A DNA stretch of 64,000 bases from Hydractinia symbiolongicarpus (lineage: Eukaryota; Cnidaria; Hydrozoa; Anthoathecata; Hydractiniidae), in contig NC_079881.1 in the NCBI RefSeq assembly GCF_029227915.1, forward strand, positions 17,149,501 through 17,213,500, written 5' to 3'. Of the stretch, positions 34,232-45,330 are shown in pieces (position 1 is the first letter of the stretch; every line of letters begins with the position of its first letter). A program made the position numbers and the translations under genes. Under the pieces are notes generated by a model. The model did not search any database and was not told the origin of the DNA. It saw only the letters and a program-made list of their open reading frames with translations.

Positions 34232-37200
34232 TTAATATAAGCCTCGATTTCCAAAAGTAGTATTTTGTTTTTAATCTTGGATTTTAGATGCTTTAATCTA
34301 ATTTGACAAACACATCTACTGTTTCTAAGAATTGTGGTAACTGAATAACTAAAAAAAACAGACCTATAAAGGTCCTCGCTATGAAATTTTCAGTGCAAAA
34401 ATAGGCAAATTGGCATTTGCACCCCCTACATCCCCTGCAGTACGCGCATGTTTCGCTTCGCAAAAGATACAAGTATGTGTCGTTTCGCTGAACATTTCGC
34501 CTAAGAAGAAGAAAATCTTGTATCCGCCCCTGAGGCAGGTTAACACTTACGTATTGGTTCTATTTCCTTGATTAGAAATTATGTCAAGGCACCTTCATTG
34601 AATTATATTGTCAAATAAAGGCTTAATTTGTACAACAAACATAGCAGTGGTTGAAAGAAGTTTTGAAAACACTTAAAAACGGTTTAAATGCGCGTAATCA
34701 CCTTGAGATTTTTTGGGAAATTGCTATTTGAAACGTAATTATCGCAACTTTGAATTTTCCTAAATTTTAAAAAAAACAATTTACTACACTGATTTCTCCT
34801 TTCTTTTCTAAAAAACGTTCTTAAGAAGTACCATAAGGTTCGAATGATTTTTTATCAAGGAAACAGAGCATAATTTTTTACTATCAGGATCAACCTCGAG
34901 CCTAGGGACACACTCGCCGTCCGAGATTGTCAAAAGAAAAAAAGAGAGCCCTGTGAATAAGTTTATACCAGGATATCTTTGCATCAGAAATCATTTTGGC
35001 AAAAATAATTGCGAAATAACCTAAATGCGAATTCAGAGCTGGAAAAAATGGAATTTACGACATTTATTTGCATCATGTATTTATATTTTTATACTAATTG
35101 CGCGTTCCATAAGTTTCCCTAATTGAAATAAACAAAATAAATCAGAAATCTCAATGACAATAATTATAAAAAAAATAACACGGTAGTAAGAAAAATAGAG
35201 ACATTTCGAAAAATTCGGACGAAATATCTATGATTGGACAAAATGCAATGATTACTTACGTGCGTGTGCTAGTATTGCGGCAATTTTTGTCTATTTGCGG
35301 TTATGTGAAATTTCTATGGCAAGAACTAGATATAATTTCGGGAATAAAGTAAAAGTCTTGAGTATTATTTAAAATCCTTATGCATAAGCATTATACATCG
35401 TCGCGTAGAATGTTTTCACGGGGAGCGACATTTTGTTTTTCGTTTTTTCCGCGTTTATTTATACCCTAACCCCCTGTCTGCATAAATGCGCTATTTTGAT
35501 TTGATAAAAAAAATGAAATATAATTATGTGTGACGTTCTCTTTATATAATAATTAAACCGGTATTGTCTCTGATAAAGTTTTTAGCGCTTTATCTTCTTC
35601 ACAAAAATCTTCACAAAAAAGTTCATACGCAAGTTAGTCTCCAGCCCGTTTGTTTGAATTGTACAAGGCTGGAAGACTATGCTTTAAGTTTATCTAGCTG
35701 GGCATCATTGCGACAATCCTAATTAAGTTACCAGAGGGGTGGGTCAAATTGACAAACTCTGATTTTTTTTAAAAAGCAACAATGAAACCTCTCCCCTCTT
35801 ATTATCTTTTGTGAAAACATAACTTTGTTCATGTACAATTCGTAGATAATCGTAGTATGAAACAAAATAGAAGTACAAAACAAGATTTTGCGATGCTTAT
35901 ATCTCCCAAGAGAATGCAATCTGGTTAATCTCTCTCACGAAACTAAAATTATAAAAATTTGAATTTCAAATTAGCAGAAAGAAGAAAGTTCTTGCGATAA
36001 CGTCGCAAAAATACAACGTTTTTATCTTGGAAATTCTCTATTTACGTTGATTATTTAAAAAAGTTGCGAAGTGTATCAACTTTGAAGTGCATTTGCCAGG
36101 GGTAAAGTTTTTCTAATTTTTCTAATTTTTGTTGTTTCCACTTCGCAAAGGATAGTATTTTAATATTCAACGACTGTCAAACGCATTTTTGGTTGTTAAA
36201 TATTTCTTTGGGAGGTCAATTTGTCAAAAATAGGGTATTTTAGCCCGTTTTAACCATGTTTTGATAGCGCATTTGCCAGGGCAATTTAATTTTAGTTTTT
36301 AATAGGTTTAGGTTTTCTACAGAGCTTACGTGCTATATTTATGGAATCAATGACTGTCAGTGAAAAAATTAGAAGTATTTTTAAGAAAATGCAACTCAGG
36401 AAAAATAAAAATCAGTTTTTTTGTGTCGTGCACCATATACTTTCACATGCGAAGTCGTTTTACTGTAAGAAACCCCTTGGTTTTTTTAAAAAAAATTAAA
36501 ATGGCAGTAAAACATGTCGTTAAATTCTACTCGACGTTTTGATCACTAATTGCTAATTGTTCTTTAAGACGCCATCCAAAAACTTAATTAAACTGCAATT
36601 TTTGTTAGGAATGTTTGTTCACTCATTCTTTCGCGATTAAAGATTAAAAGATAAGATATAACTGATCGGAAAAAAATGTCAAACACAACCACTGTTGTAT
36701 GTTTTTATTACGTTTTCAAAAGCATGCAGTTTGTTCATGCAAAACAAAATATACTGTAGTAAGGCGTGACAGAGTGTTAAAGATAGTGTGTCTAGAAGTG
36801 CTTTTTAAGCTACAACCACCTTTAAAGCCACACCTTAAAAAATTATTTGCCTTACCTAACAGACAAAATACCAAAAAAGTACAAGAACTTGGGTCAAAAG
36901 AGATGTACAGGGTAATACCAAGATCTACAATCTGGGTCAAAATTATGTTGAAACAAGAAAACTAAGTTGGGCCCCACAAGTTATTAACAGGTTATTTCTA
37001 TATTAGTCAACGCATTTTGAACTCGTCCAAATTAAGTTGACATTGTTCAGAGTAGACTTAGGGCTATTGTTTCATTAGGCTATTTGGTTAAATACAACTC
37101 CTGTGCTAATTGCTGCTGACATCGGTATGACCTTTTTACACGTATTTTGGAACCTTCATTGGCCCTGCAGGAATAATTTCAGTGTGCGGCATGCTATAGA

Positions 37201-37645
37201 ATGCGCTTATCAAATTTTAAACTCGACTAGTTTATCCTAGGTGTGGATGCCGACTGCAGAGCATTGACCGTTTGGCGCTTTAGTCCATATTTAAAAAATA
37301 AAGAAAAAACTGCCTTTGTCTTAATATTTTTATCCAAAATTGTAGTTCATACAAAAAATTCCAACAACAGTTACAATTAATAGAAGAATTAAAAATGGTA
37401 GCATGCAAAGTTATAACAAAACAAAAAAAGTACAGTTTGTCTTCAGTGTTTTTGCTTGTTTGTTTGTTTACTTTCGTACACTAAACATACACTTTTAAAA
37501 TTAGAGCTGGTTACAAACAAACACATACAAATCCAATCATAAACTTCGTAATAAAATTCAAATTCAACAAGTTATATTTTCGTTCTGAACAAACAAGCTG
37601 TTTAGCTTTTTCTCGGTTCGTATTTTTAATTTAGTGTATCTTTCT

Positions 37646-38125
37646 TCAAAATTTTTCTGCTAAGATTCCAACAACTGCTGTCCCTATCCCTCCAAGGGTA
37701 CCAATCCATCCCAAGATGTAGCTCCATCCAAACTTGATGGTTGAACCAAGATTTATCTTACTGCTAAAAATAACCAAGGCAAGTGCCATGCAGCCTGCGG
37801 CAGCGAATAAGAAAATAGATGCGAACAATCCTTTAACTTTATCGGAAACTACTCCTAAAATCGATATAAGTATACCACCAACTGAGGCTAAACATGATAT
37901 AATGGCGAATGCGCGAACAGCTTTGAACCAATCCTCAAGGTTCTTACCACCACCAACGTTATCATCAATAGAAACGCACTTTACGTGTTCACATGCTTTC
38001 CACAACCCTTGTCCAACATCACTACTGAATTTACTCACAACCCAGTAATTTCCACCGGTACATGCTGCAAGAAAGATGAATGCACCAATGCTACCAACGA
38101 TCAGTAGAATTTTACCCACGCCCAT
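37646..38125 (-). CDS. Claudin/PMP22-like four-span membrane protein (copy 3)
   Basis: Third identical protein. The predicted 5'-UTR intron is 38,137-38,292. Bases around the gene match copy 1 at the site where copy 2 has a silent change. No disruption is seen in coding, splice or TATA sequences, so the array offers three intact copies of one membrane protein. Confidence 0.92.
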   Translation of the reverse strand: MGVGKILLIVGSIGAFIFLAACTGGNYWVVSKFSSDVGQGLWKACEHVKCVSIDDNVGGGKNLEDWFKAVRAFAIISCLASVGGILISILGVVSDKVKGLFASIFLFAAAGCMALALVIFSSKINLGSTIKFGWSYILGWIGTLGGIGTAVVGILAEKF

Positions 38126-38411
38126 TTTATCAAGAACTAAAAAAAATGTTTATTTACGTCGAATTTGAAAAAAGCACAAAATGGTACAAAATAAATCAGC
38201 TTTGTGAAGATACTCTTTGATGTTTTTTATTAATTTTTTTTAAAAAATAAAAATTATTTAACTTATTTTTAAATAAATGAGAATATACTTACAAATTTTA
38301 TCTAACCTTTAACCGGCGAGTTCAAAACAAGAAATGAAAACTTCAAAGTAAATTACCATTTCATGCACATGCTCGTGACATACCCAAATTCCCAATTCAA
38401 ACTTGATTGGA

Positions 38412-38449
38412 CACAAAGTTTCTAATACTTTAGGCAGGTACTTTATATA
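38412..38449 (-). promoter_or_regulatory. TATA box and predicted start region (copy 3 gene)
   Basis: TATATAAAG at 38,441-38,449, unchanged from copy 1, with the same spacing to the intron donor. Confidence 0.6.
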
Positions 38450-39556
38450 ATGGAAAATTTGTGGGAGTGGCTACATCTAAGATAATTTTAATAGTAAACT
38501 TAACAGTCATGCCTAAATAATTTAATCTTAAAATGTTTTATATCGTAAAAAGATAAAAAAAACATATAGTTGTTGCTTAGCTACCTGTTGCTCATTGATC
38601 ATTCAATTGAGGGAAGTCCATCTAATGTTTTTAAATTTTATATTACTTGTTTTTGCTTACAAACAATGCGTGTGCTTCCATATTGTTTTATATTTTTATG
38701 CAATTGCTTAATCATAAAAATGATGGAAATACTTCATAATTGTTTGTCTAACCCTTTTTTACTGGTCTGTCACACCCCCATCAGAATTAAAATTACTAAA
38801 ATCCTTATATGCACAGGCTAAAACTATCTAAAGGAGGCCTGCCTTGGCAGTTAAAAATTTGAAACAGACGAAATAAATAATTCTTTAACACGTTTTCATA
38901 CCTACGGGAACGTCCGTAAAACGTCTTTTTTGCGTCTGTCAAAAACGTCGTTTGGGCGTTACATTTTTTGGCGGTTCTTTTCATCTAGTGTATAAAAGAC
39001 GTTTTAAAGAAGGATCGTATTTACTGGGTGCTTATATACCCAACTGGTGTAAAAAAGAGAAAAATTACATTATCTTTCTTGTCCATTAGAAACAAAATAA
39101 ATACGAACATGAAGTTACCTTTATAGCAGAAATTCAAACAAAAGTAGCTCCTCCTTTCAAGATAAGGCTGTACTTTTTTGTAATTAAGTTTCCCGAATGG
39201 CAATCATTTCACACTCTTTGTGAAAATATTTCCAGCTAGCGTTAACTTTTTCATTAGTCAGTAAAATATAACGGCTACTCATTTTACTCACTTTATTGAT
39301 GAATTTTCGCAACTAAACAGCTAGAACAATCCAAGATCTTTAACATAAAACATCACACAGCACAAAAGCCCAACAAGGTTTGTTTTTGTTCTTGGTTAAA
39401 CTTCATACTTAAACGTTTTTGTTTTTTTTGCTAACTTGGTTCAACTGAAAATAGCGCAATCTTTAACATCGATGTGCTACACAAACATGGAGTATATCTT
39501 TACACAACCGGATTTTGACTTCAACAATTCTTTGAGACTGGTCTGAATCTAAAGTA

Positions 39557-39885
39557 TTTTAAAGTTCGTGACAGGATAAATCTCAGAGCTGCCAACACAA
39601 AGTTGCAGTATTTAATACACATTGTTTAAATTTAAATAAAAGAAGGATTTTTACATGTGATAGACTTGACACTGGTAATAGTTGTTCAAAAATTGTCACC
39701 ACAAGTAATTACATAGTCTATTTCTATATCAGACTCACATAACGATCAGAAGAATTTCACCCACGTCCATTTACCGAAAAGTAAAAATATAATTATTTAC
39801 CTCGAATTTTAAATTGTAAAAATAAAGAAACTTTGTGAAGAAATGTGTTTTTGTTTTTTAATAATCGTTTTCAAAAGTAATAAGA
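39557..39885. repeat. Tandem unit, copy 4 (short diverged stub)
   Basis: Starts like the other units and stays recognisable until about 39,885, with frequent substitutions and a deletion of about 25 bases before the claudin-like remnant. Beyond this point similarity to the unit stops until about 41,860, where the segment otherwise seen only in copy 1 reappears. It is the right-hand edge of the array. Confidence 0.75.
39740..39870 (-). pseudogene. Claudin-like gene, 5' remnant (stub copy)
   Basis: Here the ATG at 39,768-39,770 is kept and opens a frame reading MDVGEILLIVM before a stop, clearly the start of the claudin-like protein. The acceptor AG before the start has been lost. Upstream bases still resemble the intron. 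It is non-functional and more diverged than the three unit remnants. Confidence 0.7.
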
Positions 39886-40164
39886 AGCCCTAGGGGCTCT
39901 AAGAATTTCCGCTGGCTACCAAAATATTTGATGACAACCTGCTAATTGGTTGTGTTATCGCGCCAAACATTAGAAGAGGTTTGGTGCATGAAGCTCGGAA
40001 GGTTAAAGACACAAGTGACATTATATCTTACAACAAACGCAAACAAAACGAAACGTGTCATAATAAACTCACATTTTAAGAGAAATTGCTAACAAAAAAT
40101 ACAGCCTATCATTAATGGTTGAAAGTCTTGCGATTGAAACGTTTATGTTCTTAAACGGCATTTA

Positions 40165-40790
40165 GTTGACAAAAAAAAAAATTGTGATGTGACCATTATG
40201 TTCAGCATACTTTTTTTGTTAACTGTGCAAAATTTGGCCGAAAGTGAAGTGGTTTTAATTTTTAGACCAATTTTGGCCTAAAATGACATTTAAAGTGGCA
40301 AAAGACCAAAATTTTGATATCACCACCATGTTCAGCATACTTTTATGTTAACTGTGCCAAATTCTGTCGAAAATAAAGTAGTTTTAATTTTTGGACCAAT
40401 TTTGGCCTAAAATGACATTTAGGTGACAAAAATCAAAATTATAATGTTGCCATTATGTTCAGCATAATTTTTTGTTAGCTTTGCCAGTTCTTGTTGAAAA
40501 TGAAGTAGTTTTAATTTTTGGACCAATTTTGGCCTAAAATGACATTTAAAGTGGCAAAAGATCAAAATTTTGATGTCACCACCATGTTCAGCATACTTTT
40601 ATGTTAACTGTGCCAAATTCTGTCAAAAATAAAGTAGTTTTAATTTTTGGACCAATTTTGGCCTAAAATGACATTTAGGTGACAAAAATCAAAATTATAA
40701 TGTTGCCATTATGTTCAGCATACTTTTTTGATTAAATGTGCCAAATTTTGTCAAAAACAAATACCAATTTTGGCCTGAAACGTCATTTAG
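40165..40790. repeat. ~128-bp tandem repeat with two-unit higher-order pattern
   Basis: The landmark TGTTCAGCATA recurs at 40,199, 40,329, 40,456, 40,585 and 40,712 (spacings 130, 127, 129, 127). Each unit also has ACCAATTTTGGCCT followed by (A/G)AA and a TGACATTTA. Units 2 and 4 resemble each other closely (CACCACCATG before the landmark), and units 3 and 5 resemble each other closely (ATTATAATGTTGCCATTATG), so the array grew by duplicating a pair of about 256 bases. Confidence 0.85.
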
Positions 40791-40800
40791 ATGTTATCTA

Positions 40801-40840
40801 TATTCCAATACCCGTATACATTTGTCTGTCACGCAAAAAG
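40801..40840 (+). repeat. Terminal-repeat-like word (family ATACCCGTATAC)
   Basis: The phrase AATACCCGTATAC..TGTCTGTCACGCAAAA begins here. It is shared with 55,361-55,410 and 57,320-57,360 in the same orientation and with 46,391-46,430 in inverted orientation. About 150 bases beyond it also align with the stretch after 57,320. It looks like the end of a dispersed DNA element. Confidence 0.6.
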
Positions 40841-41859
40841 AACGAAACGGTTTTTTAATCTTGCCGCAAAGTCATTGAAAAAACGGGTGTTTTGGATTTT
40901 GTTATATCTCAGTATGCTATGTGATTTTAATCATTAATTATGAAAATTTATGATGAACACTGTTTTTAAAATTTATAAATCATAAAGTTTGACTACGCCA
41001 TTTTAATTATGAACCCCCGTACTGTTTGTGACCCGCTCCGTTGTTGAGTGAAAAAAGTTCTAAGGATAACAGCGTGCTTAGTGAACAATCTATTGCAATA
41101 GTGCTAATTTATAAGGTTTTTGGGTCCTTTTTTAGTTTCTGAAAACTTTGTACTGTGCCTTTTATATGTTTTGCCGGTTGAGAAAATAATATTCTCACGT
41201 CCCTTAGCCATGCATAAATCTTTAACAAACGAATTTTAAGATTTTCCGACAAACGTAGATTTTTGAAAGTCCAGCCCCAACTAGCTAGTCTAATTTATTG
41301 CTATTCTTATGAATTTTTATTCAGTTTGGTATAAAAGCTTTTAATCTCAGCCAAAATTATTTATTTGGATTTTGGCTATCTAGCCAGCTGTTTTTTTACA
41401 TGTCGTTAAACAGTTAAATGTTTAAATGCAACTTGCCTACATCAAAATTCTTAATCAACAATTCCTATGCCAAATGCTATGAAGTTAAATATAATGTTTC
41501 ATTGCTGTCATGGATACTTATTCCACAAAATATAATTGCGGAGTGATTGGTTTTCTGCACAGGGAGACAACAATGTTTTTATTAAGACCGAAGTTATGAT
41601 ATAGTTTTTCGGAAAAGGGTATGCAACACTATGTACTTGCACTAAGTGCTTAACTTAGTGCTAACGATGAGCTGTCTCCTGTGTTTCTATTTAACCGAAG
41701 TTGCAATAAAGTTTTTTTTTAAAAGGGTATTACACCTATATGGATGTGCGACCTTGTTTACCTTTACTGAGCGCTTTCGCCCGGAATAACATTCACTTTT
41801 GAACGTTTGTCGGGAACATTTTCCAAACAAATAAAAAAGATTTTTCGCCTTTTTTTGCT

Positions 41860-43640
41860 ATGACGGGGTACAGAAGTTTTGTAAACTGTGTTTTCATTTC
41901 AGCTAAATTTGCAGGAAAGTTATCTTTTGACAAATATAATACACCGGAAACATCATGATGTTGCATGCGTTTAACTCAATTTACCACATACTGCGTACCT
42001 GTACTAAAGTGCATCACCTGAATTTCTGGCACAGTTTACGGTTCCTATTAATCGCTTCACTGAGCGTTTAAATTTGGGTAGCATACTTACTTGTAGCTTA
42101 ACCGGCTAGTTTCATCAATTGAAGGAGAGTTAAATCAGTGTTGCGCCAAATACTCAATATGATTAACTTCGAAATATGGAAACCAAACTTAAACTATTCT
42201 CGCAACCAATATAATGGTTTCCCGCATTTATTAACTAGAAGGAAAAGAAAATAGAAGTTCCAGCAGTGATGGCGACCATACTTACAAGGAAACGAGCTAA
42301 TACTTTGAGCTACAAAGACTTTCTGCCCGAGCTGATACAACTCGATAGGGTGTCCTTTGGTAATATGTTAAAAAAGTTTGAAAATCATATAACTCAACAT
42401 AACAAAAAGTTCATTCAATAGTGCTTCGTTGCGGATCTAAAAATATAGTTTACGTAATTCTAGCTTAACATTATGAGATTAGTTTGCCGACAAACAACAT
42501 GGGCTTTGTGCACATCTGATTCACGTTATCGTAAACGAATACCAGTTGGCACATATTCTATCAGATTTCTGAAATCTAGTAAAGTGAAGGAAACGCATAC
42601 CAAATGGGAACAAAATCAAATGAAAAAACTGATACATAAAAACGCAGATTGCATTCCTGCGGAGGAAACAATTTTACAGTCAACATAGTAAGAAAATAAA
42701 AAAATACATGTATTTCGTCTCTTCATTTAATCGAATGTCAAGAGCCAACAGAAGATTATCCTGACCCACTCTCAGCTCGACTTTAAAAAAAAGGTGTTTT
42801 GTCAAAAAAAGTTAGGAAAAAAAGAGAGGTAGCTGTGCAGAGCCTGTTGTCAACAGTTTAGGATAATAGCCCATATTAACCCAAACGACTCATTTTTAGT
42901 AACGAAAGGATTCACAGTGCAACATTTGTTGCTAACAAAATAAGCAACAATTTATATTCCATCATTTTCGGAAAAAACGCGACAAGTTCACGAAAGAAGA
43001 ATTATTTCTGACAAAGCGCATATCTAAGGCTCGTATTCATGTGGAGAGATTGATAAAGTTCAGGATTTTAGACCGTGTTATTCCATTATTGTTACAGCCC
43101 AATAGCATCACAAGTATTTGTGGCATCATACCTTATTCATTTTCAAGAATGTATATGCAAATCAAACACGAAAATTTTTCGATAACAAAACTTGCATTTG
43201 CTTTAGTGTAGTGCAATGTATTATTTTACGCATATGTTTTTTATAAGCATTTAAGGACTTCAAATACATGATTTTGGTTAAAACAAAAGCACTTGAAAAC
43301 AATGTTAAAGAACAGGAGGATCAATTTTTAAGAACCACTTTTTTTCAATGTATATAGATTGTCACCTTGAATATGAGTTGCTTAAAAAATTAATATTACA
43401 TGTAAATCTAAACAAAAAGTACTTTTTACTTACGATCAGGTACAGTCACGAAATCAGAACACTGTAAGTGATAGTTTTCGTGAAACTCGCATTAAAAATA
43501 CTATGGTATAAATACCTTCTCCCAAAATAATTTTGTACTGCCTATCAGGATAGATATTTTCTATGTTTATATTACCAAGACTCGAGTATACAACTAAATC
43601 ACAAAATTCAGCTTCTGTTGTTGAAATTTTTAATTGTATT
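41860..43640. repeat. Flank-only segment, right version
   Basis: Diverged copy of about 3,440-5,300. The best-conserved part is 42,139-42,700, including a stretch reading TACTCAATATGATTAACTT. The 71-residue plus-strand frame at 42,473-42,688 is broken in the left copy, so it is not treated as a gene. Confidence 0.75.
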
Positions 43641-44328
43641 TGGAAATATCACGGATGTGTTTTTTAAGAATAAATAAAACTGAAACACTATCTTTTTGTT
43701 TTTTGTTGGCCTGTCCTTTTTTAATCTCATTTTAGGGTTCGCAATTGTCTACTTTGATGTTGTATCATTTTCCACTGTCTACTTTCAGGTGTACTGCTAG
43801 ATTCAGCTTTAAGCTATCGCGTATTCTGGCTATCAATTTACTCTTACTACCACCTCTCTTTCAGAACATTTCAGCAATCTTCTTAGCTCTGCTACTGAAT
43901 AATATTCTGGGTGTTTATTCAAAACAGCACCAGGAATATCCTTTTCTCACAATTGGACAGTAGTCTTAACATCTAAAGCCACATGATTTTCAGCCATTCT
44001 TTTTGTTGCTTTTTTTTTGTCTGCAAATTAATCTTACAATGCTTTGTATAAATTACTTCTTCATAATTATGGCGTTTACGCAACAAAGTGCTGGTTTATT
44101 TTTTTGTAATTTTTCCAAGTCAATGTTTAAATGGACCATGGGTTACCTAGTTCGTAACTAACGAGATTCTTTAAAAGGCGAACACCTCTAATTAGAGGAC
44201 AAACTGTAGTTACAGTAAATTTCGCTTAAAATAAGCAAAAAAGCATACTAATCGTGATGGTAATATCACCTAAGAGCAATAACAATATCACCTAAGGGGA
44301 TTACTTGAGGACACAATTAGCATATCTT

Positions 44329-44670
44329 TTACAACTTCACACCACGTAATGTATTTACAGAGTTGTCCTCTTTAGACGGTTTACACTTTAGCGGGATATC
44401 ACTGTACTTTTCGCTTGTCGTAGACATGCTGAAGAGCCCAGTTGTCGGGCGAAACAGTCTTAAAATGACATTGCACTCATAAAAACAATTTAAGTTGTCA
44501 TTGTTTTTTAAGTATATTCGCAGAGCTGCTGTGTTTGTGTAAGCATTGATTTTTAATCTATAAAACCTAACACGTCTCTGTTTGAGCTTTTTTGTCCCCT
44601 TTTTATCCCATTTTAGGTTTACAAAGTCCATTTCAGCGGAATCCCTACTATGAATTAATTTTGTTTCCAT
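44329..44670 (-). other. Unassigned 113-residue open frame
   Basis: The longest frame in this part of the flank. It is basic in its first half (KWDKKGTKKLKQRRVRF), with no membrane span and no domain that I recognise. Its start lies against the inverted unit patch that begins at about 44,650. No splice or promoter signals are evident. It may be chance or part of a mobile element. Confidence 0.2.
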
Positions 44671-45330
44671 CTTTGTGAGTGCTGAATTATTTATAATTCA
44701 GTATTTTTACACATTTGCCAAACGGAGGGTTAAATTAAAAAACAATGCCATATACTTCTCTTTGATGTGAAGTTCACGGGTCATTGTGCACAAAATAATT
44801 AAACAAAAAAAGTTGAAGATTAAAATAGCAAGAAACATATTTATTATTTTATACACTACTGAAATTACTGAATAAATTCGGAAGTAAAGATAAAGAAAGT
44901 AAGGATTCGGGAATAAATATAAGCCACCATATTGCGGATTCAATTTGTTGATGTATGTTTCCGGTCTGTATATTGTTGTTGATGGTCATAACAGATATTT
45001 CTTAAGTTCGAAGAAGTTCAAACGAAGGTTATAAAATGCTGTTACTATTATAGTACGTAAAATATTCTTGGTTATCTCAAGCCAAAAATCTTATTTTTGA
45101 TGTTTACTGGTAGGTAAATCCAAAACCCACTTATTTTCACTTCATACAGCCATGAAAATTCTGTAAAAATGATGCTAGCAAGAGATATAGACACTAAGTT
45201 GGGAAATACAGTTATTAATTTGTTAATATAGTTGTTGCCTTGGTAGATTTAAGGATTTAGAAATTTATTAATTTTTCTCTCGCTTAAATGTTATTTTCTG
45301 GCTGCCACAAAATAATTTTGGATCACCTCT
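44650..45330 (-). repeat. Inverted, rearranged patch of unit sequence
   Basis: About 44,655-44,725 is the reverse complement of 8,380-8,450, and about 44,740-45,230 is a diverged reverse complement of about 2,500-2,950. In the unit these two pieces are more than 5 kb apart; here they adjoin. Either they belong to one dispersed repeat that is split in the unit, or the patch arose by deletion within an inverted copy. Confidence 0.6.

Larger units (their letters stand above)
27703..39556. repeat. Tandem unit, copy 3 (11,854 bp)
   Basis: Third copy, with the same order of elements as copy 2. Where copies 2 and 3 differ, copy 1 sometimes agrees with copy 3, for example in the silent site inside the claudin-like gene and in the base that keeps a short ORF open near 35,820. 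Copy 2 therefore carries private changes. The last few hundred bases, from about 39,340, begin to diverge. Confidence 0.95.
39886..41859. other. Non-coding flank with tandem repeat
   Basis: Sequence without similarity to the unit. It holds the ~128-bp tandem repeat (40,165-40,790) and, directly after it, a terminal-repeat-like word at 40,801-40,840. The remainder has no recognised gene. Confidence 0.5.
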
